Source: JAABVD01 sp965204545
Lineage (GTDB): Bacteria; Verrucomicrobiota; Verrucomicrobiia; Opitutales; UBA2995
DNA: 64,000 nucleotides
Direction of reading: 5' to 3'
Assembly (NCBI GenBank): GCA_965204545.1
Contig: CBDBFA010000003.1
Coordinates: forward strand, 3,567,503-3,631,502
Under the pieces are notes generated by a model. It did not search any database. It saw nothing but the letters and a program-made list of their open reading frames with translations, and had not been told where the DNA came from. Below are positions 35,526-44,204 of the stretch, piece by piece (position 1 is the first letter of the stretch; every line of letters starts with the position of its first letter). A program made the translations under genes and the position numbers.

Positions 35526-36395
35526 ATGGAATTAAATCCTTTTCTGTTTTTGTCGGCCTATTCGGTCATCATTTTTTCCGCCTCCTTGATCGGAGGGAAA
35601 TTGTCGGATGTGGGTACCATGACCCACACCCGCATCCAGGTCGTGATGAGCTTGGTGGCGGGGTTCATTCTTGGCATTTCCATATTTCATCTACTGCCCC
35701 ACAGCCTTGAGCGCATTCCCGGCCCCCACGCCGGGGAAACAGCCGTGATATGGATGATGGTAGGAATTGTCGTGATGATCTTTATGCTGCACGTTTTCCA
35801 CTTTCATCAGCACGACTTCAGCCGTGAAGCGGACGATCACCGCCATCATCACCATCACCACCAGCACGGTAATTCCACAACCCATTCGGGAAGTGTGTTG
35901 AGCGTTGCTCTCGGTTTGGGGCTGCATACCGTAACCGAGGGGGTCGCCTTGGGCACCAGCATCCAGATTGCTCTGTTGGATGACCATTTGGCCGTACTAC
36001 CTGGGATGGCTGTATTCTTTGCCATTCTCCTGCACAAGCCGCTTGATGCCTACTCCATTCTCAGTCTGATGAAGTCCGACGGACACAGCCGCCGCTCCCG
36101 CAGGGCTGCCAATATAGGATTTGCCATGCTCTGCCCCATTGTGGCCTTTGCCTCCTTCTGGGGCGTGGGAGCTTTTTCCTGGGAAGAAGGAACCGTGATC
36201 GGTTATATTCTGGCCTTCGCGGCCGGCGCCTTCCTTTGCATCGCCTTGAGCGATCTGTTGCCGGAGATACATTTCCACAGCCACGACCGGGGAAAGCTCA
36301 TTGCATCACTCCTCATTGGGATCGGCCTTTCCTATGCCCTGTTTTTTATTGAATCCGCCGCCTCGCATGGGATGGAGATGATGGAAGGACATTAA
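35526..36395 (+). CDS. ZIP-family divalent metal transporter
   Basis: 289-residue membrane protein of the ZIP family, which moves Zn2+ and related ions toward the cytoplasm. Signatures are 'LGLHTVTEGVALGTS' near 140 and 'ILLHKPLDAYSI' near 171, the paired metal-site helices. A His-rich cytoplasmic loop ('DDHRHHHHHHQHG', near 105) lies before them, as usual. It begins 125 bp after the operon above and may share it or have its own promoter. Its presence beside the His-loop permease argues that this locus handles zinc, copper or a similar metal. The stop codon TAA forms part of the R1 repeat end. Confidence 0.9.
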   Translation: MELNPFLFLSAYSVIIFSASLIGGKLSDVGTMTHTRIQVVMSLVAGFILGISIFHLLPHSLERIPGPHAGETAVIWMMVGIVVMIFMLHVFHFHQHDFSREADDHRHHHHHHQHGNSTTHSGSVLSVALGLGLHTVTEGVALGTSIQIALLDDHLAVLPGMAVFFAILLHKPLDAYSILSLMKSDGHSRRSRRAANIGFAMLCPIVAFASFWGVGAFSWEEGTVIGYILAFAAGAFLCIALSDLLPEIHFHSHDRGKLIASLLIGIGLSYALFFIESAASHGMEMMEGH

Positions 36396-36595
36396 CCCGC
36401 AAATCTCACTTACCGAGCGAATGCGACATCTCCCAAATTTCTACTGCGCTCCGGTATGTCGGCACTGGCGAGGATTTCCCTGGATTCGGGACTTTGCAGG
36501 GTGTCGACCCGGCTTCACCCCCGAATCTGCACGAAACCCCCGCCAGCACTCGACCTCCGTTCGCTCGTCACGAATTTTGTGAGATATGCGGGTTA
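36391..36595. repeat. Interspersed repeat R1, copy B
   Basis: Ends 'ttaacccgcaaatctcac' and 'gtgagatatgcgggttaa' bracket a core sharing 'gactttgcagggtgtcgacc' with copies A and C. The left end overlaps the ZIP stop codon. Copy B has an extra 'accgagcgaatgcgacat' segment near its left end that is also present in copy C (as '...cgaagcgacat') but absent from copy A. Confidence 0.85.
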
Positions 36596-36876
36596 AAAGC
36601 TGCCTCGCACCTCTTGGCCTGGCAAACCACGGTTGGGCACAAAGGCACAAAGTGAGCGTGGCCGGGTATATCGGCATTTGATAACTTGGCGAGAGCAAAT
36701 TCAGAGGAGCCATCCAACTACGCAGAAGGATTGCGACTATTTCAGGCCCGACTAAATAAACCCGGTTTCCAGCATCCGGAAATTACCTCTCGCAAAGATC
36801 GCAAAGGTTCGCAAAGAGAGGGTAGAGTTTAGCCTTTCTTCCCATCCTGTTCATCCTGTCCATCCATGTTCGATTC
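36596..36876. other. Gene-free spacer with simple repeats
   Basis: Contains 'gggcacaaaggcacaaag' near 36634, 'ctctcgcaaagatcgcaaagg' near 36786 and 'catcctgttcatcctgtcc' near 36843, all members of the dispersed phrase families. Nothing else recognised. Confidence 0.5.
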
Positions 36877-37659
36877 CTATTTCCCAACCAGACCTCCTTT
36901 GCCGACCGCCGCTCCGCCGTCGCAAAGCAGGGTCTGTCCCGTCACCAGATCGGAACCGGTAATAATGCTCAGAATAGCATCCGCTACGTCTTCCGGTGAG
37001 CAGACCTTGTCGAGCACGGTCGATTTTGTCATGGTGGCGAGTCTTTGCTCATAGTGTCGGCCGAGGCCTCTCTTCAACCAGTCTCCACTGATAACACCGG
37101 GGGCCACCGCGTTCACGCGGACATTCGGGCCGAATACGCGCGCCAGGGAAATCGTCATGTTGACCACGGCCGCTTTGGAGCAGGAGTAGGGTATGCAACT
37201 CCCTGCCGCGTTGTAGGCCGCCGCGCTGGCCACCGTAACAATTTCCCCATTTCCAGCCGCGTCCAAAAACGGCTTGGCCGCTCGTGCACATTGGAATGGC
37301 CCTTTCAGATTAACATCCAGAATCCGGGACCAGACTTCGTTGGTCACGGCCTCCAGATCGGAATGGGATATGAAATGGGTGCAGCCCGCGTTATTGATCA
37401 GGATATCCAACCGGCCAAACTTGGAAGCCGCAGCTTTCATCATTCCCCTGCAAACCGAATCGTCCGCCACGTTTCCCTGAAAGGTGATGGCTTGAACCCC
37501 GGCCCTTTCCGCCTCGGCGCAAACCTTATCTGCGGCCTCCTTGGAATTATTGTAATTGATCAATACGGAGCACCCGCCGTTGGCCAGGGCGAGCGCCGTT
37601 GCCGCTCCCACACCCCTGCTTGCTCCCGTTACCACCGCTGCCTTGCCTTGAATATCCAT
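36877..37659 (-). CDS. SDR-family oxidoreductase
   Basis: 260-residue NAD(P)-dependent dehydrogenase of the classical SDR type: 'VTGASRGVGAATALALAN' near residue 10, 'LDILINNAGCTHF' near 83, catalytic Ser in 'VTVASAAAYN' near 140 and 'YSCSKAAVVN' near 156, then 'RVNAVAPGVISGDW' near 180 and 'SDLVTGQTLLCDGG' near 238. The glucose/3-oxoacyl reductase-like pattern does not fix the substrate. Monocistronic, facing repeat B. Confidence 0.92.
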   Translation of the reverse strand: MDIQGKAAVVTGASRGVGAATALALANGGCSVLINYNNSKEAADKVCAEAERAGVQAITFQGNVADDSVCRGMMKAAASKFGRLDILINNAGCTHFISHSDLEAVTNEVWSRILDVNLKGPFQCARAAKPFLDAAGNGEIVTVASAAAYNAAGSCIPYSCSKAAVVNMTISLARVFGPNVRVNAVAPGVISGDWLKRGLGRHYEQRLATMTKSTVLDKVCSPEDVADAILSIITGSDLVTGQTLLCDGGAAVGKGGLVGK

Positions 37660-37823
37660 GGTTTTTTTTGAGGCCGTTACTATCGACCGGCAGTGGTCCT
37701 CTGGCGACTAAGAAAGCTTAAATTGGCAGGGTTAATGGGTATTTTGATGTTTGGCGCATTTTGGAGATCTCTCTGTGGAATTTCCAGCCTTTACAGGATG
37801 CCCAAAAGGCACACTATCGTTAC

Positions 37824-38078
37824 GTGCAATTTGATTGGGATCCGGAAAAAAATGAACAAATCAAGAAAGAGCGAGGTGTATCGTTTGAAGAGATTTCCCT
37901 ACTCCTGGCAAATGGGCAGGTATGGGCAGTTGCCAGGCATTGGAATGAAGAAAGGTATCCCGGCCAAAGTATTTTTTTAGTTCCCATGGATGGATACATT
38001 TTCGCCATACCTTATGTGAAAGATAAAGATACCTATTTCCTCAAAACAGCATTTCCTAGCAGGAAGTTGACGAAATAA
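37824..38078 (+). CDS. BrnT-like toxin
   Basis: Small protein beginning 'VQFDWDPEKNEQIKKERGVS' and continuing 'FEEISLLLANGQVWAVARHW', the pattern of BrnT ribonuclease toxins (RelE-like fold). The frame is open to TTG 37761, but family members start just before 'FDWDPEK', so GTG 37824 (84 residues) is preferred. Paired with a CopG-like gene 25 bp downstream, in toxin-first order as in brnTA. It diverges from standard BrnT in the middle, hence only moderate certainty. Confidence 0.72.
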   Translation: MQFDWDPEKNEQIKKERGVSFEEISLLLANGQVWAVARHWNEERYPGQSIFLVPMDGYIFAIPYVKDKDTYFLKTAFPSRKLTK

Positions 38079-38103
38079 TTCAAAAGAGAAATTGGAAGCG
38101 AAA

Positions 38104-38385
38104 ATGAAAAAGCGTGAAGAAAAAGAAATATTGGAATCACTTGAACGTGGAGAGATTGAGTTTAACCGGCCTTCCAAAGCAATATTGGCGGATTTGGCTG
38201 AAGCTGGCGCAAACACCTTCAAAAAAGACAGGCGCATCAATATCCGATTAAGCAGCCACGACCTCATGGGAATTCAACGCAAGGCTGTTCAGAAAGGTAT
38301 TCCCTACCAGACATTGATCTCCGGATTGATTCACCAATACGTGGAAGGTGACTTGCTTGGAAAAGGGGACATTCATCGATCGTGA
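38104..38385 (+). CDS. CopG/ribbon-helix-helix antitoxin (BrnA-like)
   Basis: 93 residues from ATG 38104, which has 'ggaag' six bases upstream; a TTG at 38092 is also in frame. The N-terminal half is charged and helical; 'DRRINIRLSSHDLMGIQRKA' near residue 54 followed by 'GIPYQTLISGLIHQYVEG' is a typical ribbon-helix-helix DNA-binding unit. Partner of the preceding toxin and probable autorepressor. No operator was identified. Confidence 0.78.
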   Translation: MKKREEKEILESLERGEIEFNRPSKAILADLAEAGANTFKKDRRINIRLSSHDLMGIQRKAVQKGIPYQTLISGLIHQYVEGDLLGKGDIHRS

Positions 38386-38481
38386 GGTTCCATCAATTCC
38401 CTTCTGGTCCCTTCTCCCTTTTACGGCTAAGCCTCGTCGATCACCGGATTGGTCAGTTGGCCGACATCGGTCCTCTGGCGA

Positions 38482-38742
38482 CTATTTTCCGTAATGGTAA
38501 CGAAGTTGCGCGAGCATGAGAATATCCTTTTCCACTCGATAGACCATGCGGTGTTCATCGGTGATTCGCCTGGACCAATACCCTTTCAGGGCATGACGCA
38601 GCGGTTCAGGTTTCCCGATGCCCTGAAAGGGATCCCGGCACGTGTCACGAATCAGTAAATTGACTCGCTTTAAAATCCTGATATCGGTCAAAAGCCAGTA
38701 CTCGTAGTCCTCCCAAGCGTGCTTGGAGAAGAGGACTTTCAT
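38482..38742 (-). CDS. yoeB: YoeB-family mRNA interferase toxin
   Basis: 86 residues matching YoeB: 'SKHAWEDYEYWLLTDIRILK' at the start, 'GIGKPEPLRHALKGYWSRRI' near 41, 'DEHRMVYRV' near 62 and the C-terminal 'RYHYGK' with the conserved His-Tyr. Cleaves mRNA at the ribosome when not neutralised. Its start overlaps the antitoxin stop (ATGA, 38739-38742). Full-length, with the catalytic Glu, Arg and His positions kept. Confidence 0.93.
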   Translation of the reverse strand: MKVLFSKHAWEDYEYWLLTDIRILKRVNLLIRDTCRDPFQGIGKPEPLRHALKGYWSRRITDEHRMVYRVEKDILMLAQLRYHYGK

Positions 38743-39002
38743 TGATTGGGAGGTTCAATCAATTCCCTTTCGATCCCTTCCCCTTTTTCAAGGGATTTGA
38801 TCGCCTCCAGGAGACGGCGAGCGTTGGCAGGTGAGCGCAGCAAATAGGCCGCCTCTTCGAGCGATTCGTAGTCTTCGAGCGATAGCATCACCACGGATTG
38901 ATCCCGTTTACGCGTTATAATGACCGGGTCGCAATCATTGCAGACTTGGTCCATGGTGGTTGCGAGATTCTCACGGGCTGCCGTGTAACTGATTGCTTTC
39001 AT
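38739..39002 (-). CDS. yefM: YefM-family antitoxin
   Basis: 87-residue Phd/YefM antitoxin: 'MKAISYTAARENLATTMDQV' is the DNA-binding and dimerisation part, 'VMLSLEDYESLEEAAYLLRS' near 58-78 leads to the toxin-binding tail. Encoded just before yoeB in the usual order. The upstream palindrome at 39014-39029 with a TGTACA core is its probable operator. Confidence 0.93.
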   Translation of the reverse strand: MKAISYTAARENLATTMDQVCNDCDPVIITRKRDQSVVMLSLEDYESLEEAAYLLRSPANARRLLEAIKSLEKGEGIERELIEPPNQ

Positions 39003-39013
39003 ATCGACAGCAT

Positions 39014-39039
39014 CCTGTACATGGACAGGTTTCTGTCAA
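39014..39039 (-). promoter_or_regulatory. yefM-yoeB operator palindrome and -35 box
   Basis: 'cctgtacatggacagg' at 39014-39029 is a near-perfect palindrome containing TGTACA, the core hexamer known for YefM operators in E. coli. On the same strand as the genes a TTGACA box lies at 39039-39034. The -10 match is weak. It sits 12 bp before the yefM start codon. Confidence 0.6.
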
Positions 39040-39061
39040 TACCACATTATCCCTCTTGTGG

Positions 39062-39862
39062 CTAACCCTCGTCGATCACCGGATTGGTCAGTTGGCCGAT
39101 CCTTTCGATCTCGATGGTCACGGTGTCCCCGGCCTTTAAAAACAGGGGAGGTTTTCTTGCCGCTCCCACTCCTTGCGGTGTGCCCGTCAGGATAACCGTT
39201 CCAGGCAGCAGGGTGGTGCTTCCGCTCAGGAATGCGATCAAACGGCGCACGCTGAAAATCATGTCATCGGTATTCCAATCCTGAACCGTTTTACCATTGA
39301 GGATGGTTTTGATGGCCAGGGAGTTGGGATCTTCGATCTCGTCCGCTGTTACCAGACAAGGTCCCATTGGGGCGAAGGTGTCGAACGTTTTTCCTCGGCA
39401 CCATTGGCCTCCGCCGAATTCAATCTGCCAGTCGCGGGCGCTGACGTCGTTGGCGCAGGTGTAGCCCAGCACGTAGTCGAGAGCGTTTTCCTCGCTGGCA
39501 TTCTTACAGGCCTTGCCGATGACGACGGCCAACTCGCATTCGTAATCAACCTTGTGGCTGGCCAGTGCGGTGGGGATTTCCACCGGATCGCCCGGATTTT
39601 GAAGGGCGTTGCGGCCCTTTATGAACAATATCGGAAAATCGGGAGCGGGCAATCCGCCTTCCTCGGCATGAAATTTATAATTCAGTCCAATGCAAAGTAT
39701 GATTTCCGGATTCACTGGAGCCAATAGTTTGGCCACCTCGGCTGGATGTGCCGTGACGGAAAAATCGCCGAAGATATCGCCTTCGACTTTTTTGTATTCT
39801 CCATCCACATCGGCGGCGTAGTGCGTTTGTGCGGAGGAGTCCTTATAACGAATGAGTTTCAT
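39062..39862 (-). CDS. Fumarylacetoacetate-hydrolase-family protein
   Basis: 266 residues of the FAH C-C bond hydrolase/isomerase family. Metal ligands are in 'KVDYECELAVVIGK' (Glu-x-Glu near 121-123), and 'GYTCANDVSARDWQ' near 149 with 'KTFDTFAPMGPCLV' near 173 form the family core; 'GTVILTGTPQGVG' near 226 closes it. The frame continues upstream to 40267, but only because it shadows the SDR gene; ATG 39862 is the real start. It is 20 bp from the SDR stop and codirectional, so the two form an operon. An L-fucose or similar acid-sugar pathway (diketo-deoxy-sugar hydrolase) is one plausible role. Confidence 0.9.
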   Translation of the reverse strand: MKLIRYKDSSAQTHYAADVDGEYKKVEGDIFGDFSVTAHPAEVAKLLAPVNPEIILCIGLNYKFHAEEGGLPAPDFPILFIKGRNALQNPGDPVEIPTALASHKVDYECELAVVIGKACKNASEENALDYVLGYTCANDVSARDWQIEFGGGQWCRGKTFDTFAPMGPCLVTADEIEDPNSLAIKTILNGKTVQDWNTDDMIFSVRRLIAFLSGSTTLLPGTVILTGTPQGVGAARKPPLFLKAGDTVTIEIERIGQLTNPVIDEG

Positions 39863-39882
39863 GAGAGGGTATGTTTTTTGAT

Positions 39883-40629
39883 TTAATAGGTGGCCCGGCC
39901 CCCGGAGAGGTCGAAACAGAAACCGGTGGTAAAGCTGGATTCCGGCGAGAGAATGAAAGTGGCCATGGCGGCGACCTCTGGCAAGGTGCCATACCGTCCC
40001 ATGGGGATTTTTGCCGTCATGTAATCGATTTGTTCCTGGGGCATGGTTTTGAGAATGGGAGTCCCAATAACGGCGGGAGCCAGTGCATTCACGGTTACCC
40101 CGGTATCGGCATAGTCCTTGCCCAGGGATTTGGTGAGCCCGATAACGCCAGCTTTGGTGGTTGAATAAGCCGTCATCCCGGCATTTCCATCCTTTCCTGA
40201 CATGGAAGCCATCAGCAGGATTCTTCCGTAATCCCGCTTCAGCATGTGGGGGATAACCGCTTTGCACATGAGGAAAGAGCCCTTGAGGTTGACCCGGTAG
40301 ACCCGGTCGAAATCATCGACATCCACCTCATGGCCTTTCAGATTGGTTTGTCCCACGATTCCCGCGCTGTTGAACAGGATATCGATGCGGGAGAATTTTG
40401 CCTTTGTTGCCCTTACGGCGTCGTTGACGGAAGACGGTTTGCTGACATCGGTCGGGATGATCAAGGGGTTGTTTTCGAGTTTCGACCTGGCCGTTTCCAA
40501 ACCGTCGCCGTCCAGGTCCATTAAGACGGTTTGCACGCCGAGGGAATGCAATTTGGAGGCCACCGCGAATCCGATACCGGATGCGCCTCCCGTAATGATG
40601 GCTACTTGATCTTTCCAATTGCGCGTCAT
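39883..40629 (-). CDS. SDR-family oxidoreductase (deoxy-sugar-acid dehydrogenase-like)
   Basis: 248-residue classical SDR: 'IITGGASGIGFAVASKLHSL' near 11, 'LDILFNSAG'-type motif as 'RIDILFNSAGIVGQ' near 82, Ser in 'ILLMASMSGKDGNAG' near 138, 'YSTTKAGVIG' near 156 and 'TVNALAPAVIGTPIL' near 179. Just upstream of an FAH-family gene on the same strand; this SDR-FAH pairing is seen in non-phosphorylating fucose/rhamnose catabolism, where the SDR oxidises a 2-keto-3-deoxy acid and the FAH enzyme cleaves the product. The assignment is contextual only. Confidence 0.92.
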   Translation of the reverse strand: MTRNWKDQVAIITGGASGIGFAVASKLHSLGVQTVLMDLDGDGLETARSKLENNPLIIPTDVSKPSSVNDAVRATKAKFSRIDILFNSAGIVGQTNLKGHEVDVDDFDRVYRVNLKGSFLMCKAVIPHMLKRDYGRILLMASMSGKDGNAGMTAYSTTKAGVIGLTKSLGKDYADTGVTVNALAPAVIGTPILKTMPQEQIDYMTAKIPMGRYGTLPEVAAMATFILSPESSFTTGFCFDLSGGRATY

Positions 40630-40668
40630 GGGGAGGGAAATAAGGTTTTGGGGAATCCGGGCAATTCT

Positions 40669-42741
40669 TTATTTCTCGTAGCGCAGGCTGATCCAGGCGT
40701 TGAGGGGGGCGGCCTGGGTGATGATTCCGCTGGTGGCGATGGCGGTGACGATTTCCTCATCGAAAACGTTGTCAACCTGTACCCGCACCGACCATTTCGA
40801 GCCGGGGAAATCATAGGATGTCCCAATATTGACCTGAGTCACACTGTCGATGGGGCGGGTATTCAGCACGTTGTCGAATTGCCCGCTTCGATACTGGACC
40901 TGTGCCAGAATAGTGAGTTCGTCGTTGGGATTCCAGGCCAGTTGACCGGATATTTTGTGTTCGGAAGCCAATGGGAATGACTTGCCCGACAGGAGCGGTT
41001 GCGCGGCCGATTGGGTAATTTCCGTGTCGCTGAAGAGGTAATTGAACAGGATCTCGATTCCCGTTGCGGCATCCCACTGCCAAGCCATTTCAAGACCCTT
41101 TACATTGCTTTCCCCGACATTCTGACGCTGATTGCAGGAACCTCCTCCGGGCACGAAACCGCAGAGCGGATCGAATCCGGTATCGTCGTGCAGAAACACA
41201 TTGGTGATCATGTCATCCATGAAATAGTTGAAACCGCTAAACTGCAACGAGTTGGCTTCATCCCGGTAGAAGAAGCCGATTTCTCCTCCGGTTATGGACT
41301 CGTTGGCCAGTAACGGATTGGATTCGGTGATGTCGTTGCGCACCCGGAAAGGACGATAAAGTTCGTTCAGGGTAGGGGCTCTGAACCCGGTGAAAACCAG
41401 TGCGTTGAAACTCCAATTGGGATCGATTCTTCGCGTGTAATTCAAATTTACCGAGGGATCATTGCCGGATCGATCAGTGTAAAGGGTATCCCGGATTTGG
41501 GCATTGGATTCCAGGTCGAATTCGTTGCGGAATCCGTTAAACTGTCTCCAATGGTCCACCCGCAGCGTGCCCTCCAGGGCGCTGGCTTCATCCAACTCTG
41601 CTTGAACCGTCACAAATGCTCCCAGAAACGATTGTTCCCCTCCCTCGTTTCGCTCGCGGGTGAACCCTGCGCCGAGATTGCGAAAGCGTTCGCTCGCGCT
41701 GCCCTCCACCCTGCGGAAATCGGCTCCGACCAGAAAATTGGTATTATCGTATTCCCAGTATCCGGCGGCGTGCGCCCCGAGTGACTGGGCGGGGACGGAA
41801 AACTGGTCCAGGACCGGACGCTCCGAGGTGCGGTCTGCATTCACCGAGGTGAATACATTTTGGAAATCGCGGTCCTGAAAGAAGGTCACGAATTCCAAAT
41901 CGAGCCCGGTGCTGCCGGAGCGGGACAAAGTCCAGGACAGGTCTTTCGATTCGGTGGAATTAGGCGATAGCGGGGTTCCGTTGATGCGGTCTTCCTCAAA
42001 CATTTGCCCGGTCAGGGTCCATTGCCAGAAATTCTCCAACCGATGGGCCATCTGCAATTTCAAGTAAGTGTAATCCGATTGGGAGGATGTATCCACCGGA
42101 CCCCGCTGACTCTCCTTCACTACCTTGTAACCATCCGTCTCAAAAAACCGGCCCTCGACCGATAGGCCCATGTTATCCGAAACGGGTTCGTTGTGAGCCA
42201 GTGAAGTCAGGATAGTGTCGAATAGACCGCCTTGAATCTGCAACCTGCTATTGGGGGCAAATGGGGATCGGGTTCGGAAATAAAGGGTTCCGCCGGAGCT
42301 ATGGTTTCCCCAGGCCGGGACCGTTCCCATGGGGAAGAGAACCATGGATTGAAGGCTGGCGGCGGGCATCTTATTCCAGTAGATCCAGCCGCCAAAGGGA
42401 TCGTTTTGTGGCACCCCGTCCACCAATACCAACGCGCGCGAAGTCGCATTGGTGGCGGCGTTGCGGAACCTTACACCCTGTGTCGTGGGATGGGCCGTAA
42501 ACGAATCGACGCCCCGAAAGGTATCTATCGAAGCCAACTTGCGCAAAGCCTGATCCAGGGACAAGACGGTATCGATTCCACCCATGAGGTCCTCGTGAGG
42601 TATGGTAAGGGGGGCGGAAATATTGCGATCCGCCACCACGCGAAGCCGTTCCAACTCCACGATTTCCCCTTGCGCCGGTATAGCCGATAGGACCGGAGCC
42701 AGGTACATGAATACCACGCCATAGATCTTTGATTTCACCAT
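40669..42741 (-). CDS. TonB-dependent outer-membrane receptor
   Basis: 690-residue receptor. A signal peptide ('YGVVFMYLAPVLSAIPAQG') precedes a plug domain with 'DQALRKLASIDTFRGVDSF' near 63, 'RALVLVDGVPQNDP' near 101 and 'GGTLYFRTRSP' near 149, and a beta-barrel ending in an aromatic strand ('APLNAWISLRYEK'). 'NYTRRIDPNWSFNALVFTGF' near 435 and 'RAPTLNELYRPF' just after it are barrel landmarks. No TonB-box match was certain. It precedes the SDR-FAH operon on the same strand (39 bp gap), so it may import that pathway's substrate or a cofactor. No cobalamin or TPP riboswitch was seen upstream. Confidence 0.92.
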   Translation of the reverse strand: MVKSKIYGVVFMYLAPVLSAIPAQGEIVELERLRVVADRNISAPLTIPHEDLMGGIDTVLSLDQALRKLASIDTFRGVDSFTAHPTTQGVRFRNAATNATSRALVLVDGVPQNDPFGGWIYWNKMPAASLQSMVLFPMGTVPAWGNHSSGGTLYFRTRSPFAPNSRLQIQGGLFDTILTSLAHNEPVSDNMGLSVEGRFFETDGYKVVKESQRGPVDTSSQSDYTYLKLQMAHRLENFWQWTLTGQMFEEDRINGTPLSPNSTESKDLSWTLSRSGSTGLDLEFVTFFQDRDFQNVFTSVNADRTSERPVLDQFSVPAQSLGAHAAGYWEYDNTNFLVGADFRRVEGSASERFRNLGAGFTRERNEGGEQSFLGAFVTVQAELDEASALEGTLRVDHWRQFNGFRNEFDLESNAQIRDTLYTDRSGNDPSVNLNYTRRIDPNWSFNALVFTGFRAPTLNELYRPFRVRNDITESNPLLANESITGGEIGFFYRDEANSLQFSGFNYFMDDMITNVFLHDDTGFDPLCGFVPGGGSCNQRQNVGESNVKGLEMAWQWDAATGIEILFNYLFSDTEITQSAAQPLLSGKSFPLASEHKISGQLAWNPNDELTILAQVQYRSGQFDNVLNTRPIDSVTQVNIGTSYDFPGSKWSVRVQVDNVFDEEIVTAIATSGIITQAAPLNAWISLRYEK

Positions 42742-43216
42742 TGACCAAACAAAAGGGTAGGTTGTTTACAAAATACCGCCCCGCATCAATGCCATTTTCC
42801 AACATCCCATCCATTCCCATCCGGTGTACCTGCCCTGCTTCGTCCGCCTACAGCGTGACTTGCACAGATAAATCGTGATCTTGATCATGATCGGGCTGTA
42901 GGAGTGGCTTTAAACCGCGATAATCTTAGCCACAAAAAACACAAAAACACAAAGTTCCTAATTCCTAATTGGCGCCAACGGCGCCTAGCCTCCGTGCCCT
43001 ATCTCCTTAACCTTTTTCCCATCATTCAATTACTCCATCATTCCAAAACTCCATTTTTCCATTTCTACACCCTCCTTTGTGCCTTTGTGCCATCTCGCCT
43101 TGGCGAGATCCATTTCTTCATTGGCGCCAACGGCTCTCCTTCCTCTGTGCCTCCTTATCTTGTCTATCCTGTCCATCCATGTTCAATTCCAGATTATTTT
43201 TCCTTACCTCCAATTC
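42742..43216. other. Repeat-filled gap between TonB receptor and aldo/keto reductase
   Basis: Divergent intergenic region of 475 bp. It contains the 'cgtgatcttgatcatgatcgg' phrase near 42873, a reverse REP-like unit (42896-42923), 'cctaattggcgccaacggcgcc' near 42964 and 'tttgtgcctttgtgcc' near 43074. No gene or riboswitch is supported. Confidence 0.55.
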
Positions 43217-44204
43217 ATGAAATACCGACGACTGGGCACTTCCGACATCGAGGTCTCCGAAATGAGCCTCGGCTGCTGGACCATGGGCGGATTGAACTGG
43301 GTGGAGGGAAGGGCCAGCGGTTGGGCCAACGTGGACGAGGGTGAAATCACCGGAGCCGTCAAGCTGGCCGTTGACAATGGAGTCAACCACTTCGACAACG
43401 CCGATATCTATGGCAATGGTCGGGCTGAGCGCATGCTTGCCCGCGTCTTGAAGCGGCTCGGGCTCAAGAGCAATGACTTTGTAATCGCCACCAAAGTGGG
43501 GCACTTCAAGGGAACGGCGGCGAATGCCTACGAACCGTTGCACATTCGCCGCCAGTGCGAGCAGTCACTGAGAAACCTGTCTCGCGACTACATCGATATC
43601 TACTACCTCCATCACGGAGATTTCGGTCCTCAAAACCGGTATCTGGCCGGGGCGGCTGAAACACTGGACGCTCTCCGGAAGGAAGGAAAAAATCCGAATC
43701 AAGGGGCAATCCGCCTATACGGCGGCACATTTCAAGGCCGCTGTCCCTGTCGTGCGCCCTACCGTTCTACAGAGTTGGGCCCATGCCCTGGATACGCGTT
43801 TTGTCGAGCCCAAGGGCCCGGTGGGACGGTTAATGGCGGAGAACAAACTATCCTTTGTCGCCTTCAGTCCGCTGAGCCAGGGACTGCTTTTGGATAAGTT
43901 CGATCCGGAAAACATGCCGGTTTTTCAAGACGGAGATCATCGCAAGGCGTCACCGATGTTCACTGTGGAGAATTTGAGGCGGCTAAAACTGAGGATGGCA
44001 CCTGTAAAGGAGCGGTTTGGAGCATCCATTGCCGATCTGGCCGCCGTAGCGATGCGATTCGTCCTCAATTTCCCCAACGTCGCCTGTGTCATACCGGGCT
44101 TTCGCAACGAAGGACAGATTGCGTCCAACCTGACGGTAACCAGGCGTAATCTGAGTGCGGCCGATATGGCCTTTATCAAGCGTCTAATGCAAAGTCCGCC
44201 TTGA
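43217..44204 (+). CDS. Aldo/keto reductase, with an apparent +1 frameshift
   Basis: NADPH-dependent oxidoreductase of the AKR superfamily. From ATG 43217 the protein opens 'MKYRRLGTSDIEVSEMSLGC' and carries the catalytic Asp/Tyr in 'HFDNADIYGNGRAE', Lys in 'VIATKVGHFK' and His in 'YYLHHGDFG'. At the A6 run 43687-43692 the frame shifts; removing one A restores 'EGKIRIKGQSAYTAAHFK' and the C-terminal part ('FVAFSPLSQGLLLDKFD', 'VIPGFRNEGQIASNL'), giving 328 residues. The break is in a homopolymer, so it is probably a sequencing error. It might serve the same sugar pathway as the neighbouring SDR and FAH genes, but is on the other strand. Confidence 0.88.

Noticed and set aside
39863..40267. N-terminal extension of the FAH-family protein
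   Set aside because: The upstream open frame overlaps the SDR gene in another frame and has no similarity to FAH proteins; ATG 39862 gives the standard N-terminus.
42742..42900. Cobalamin or TPP riboswitch before the TonB receptor
   Set aside because: No match to the conserved core elements on the minus strand.
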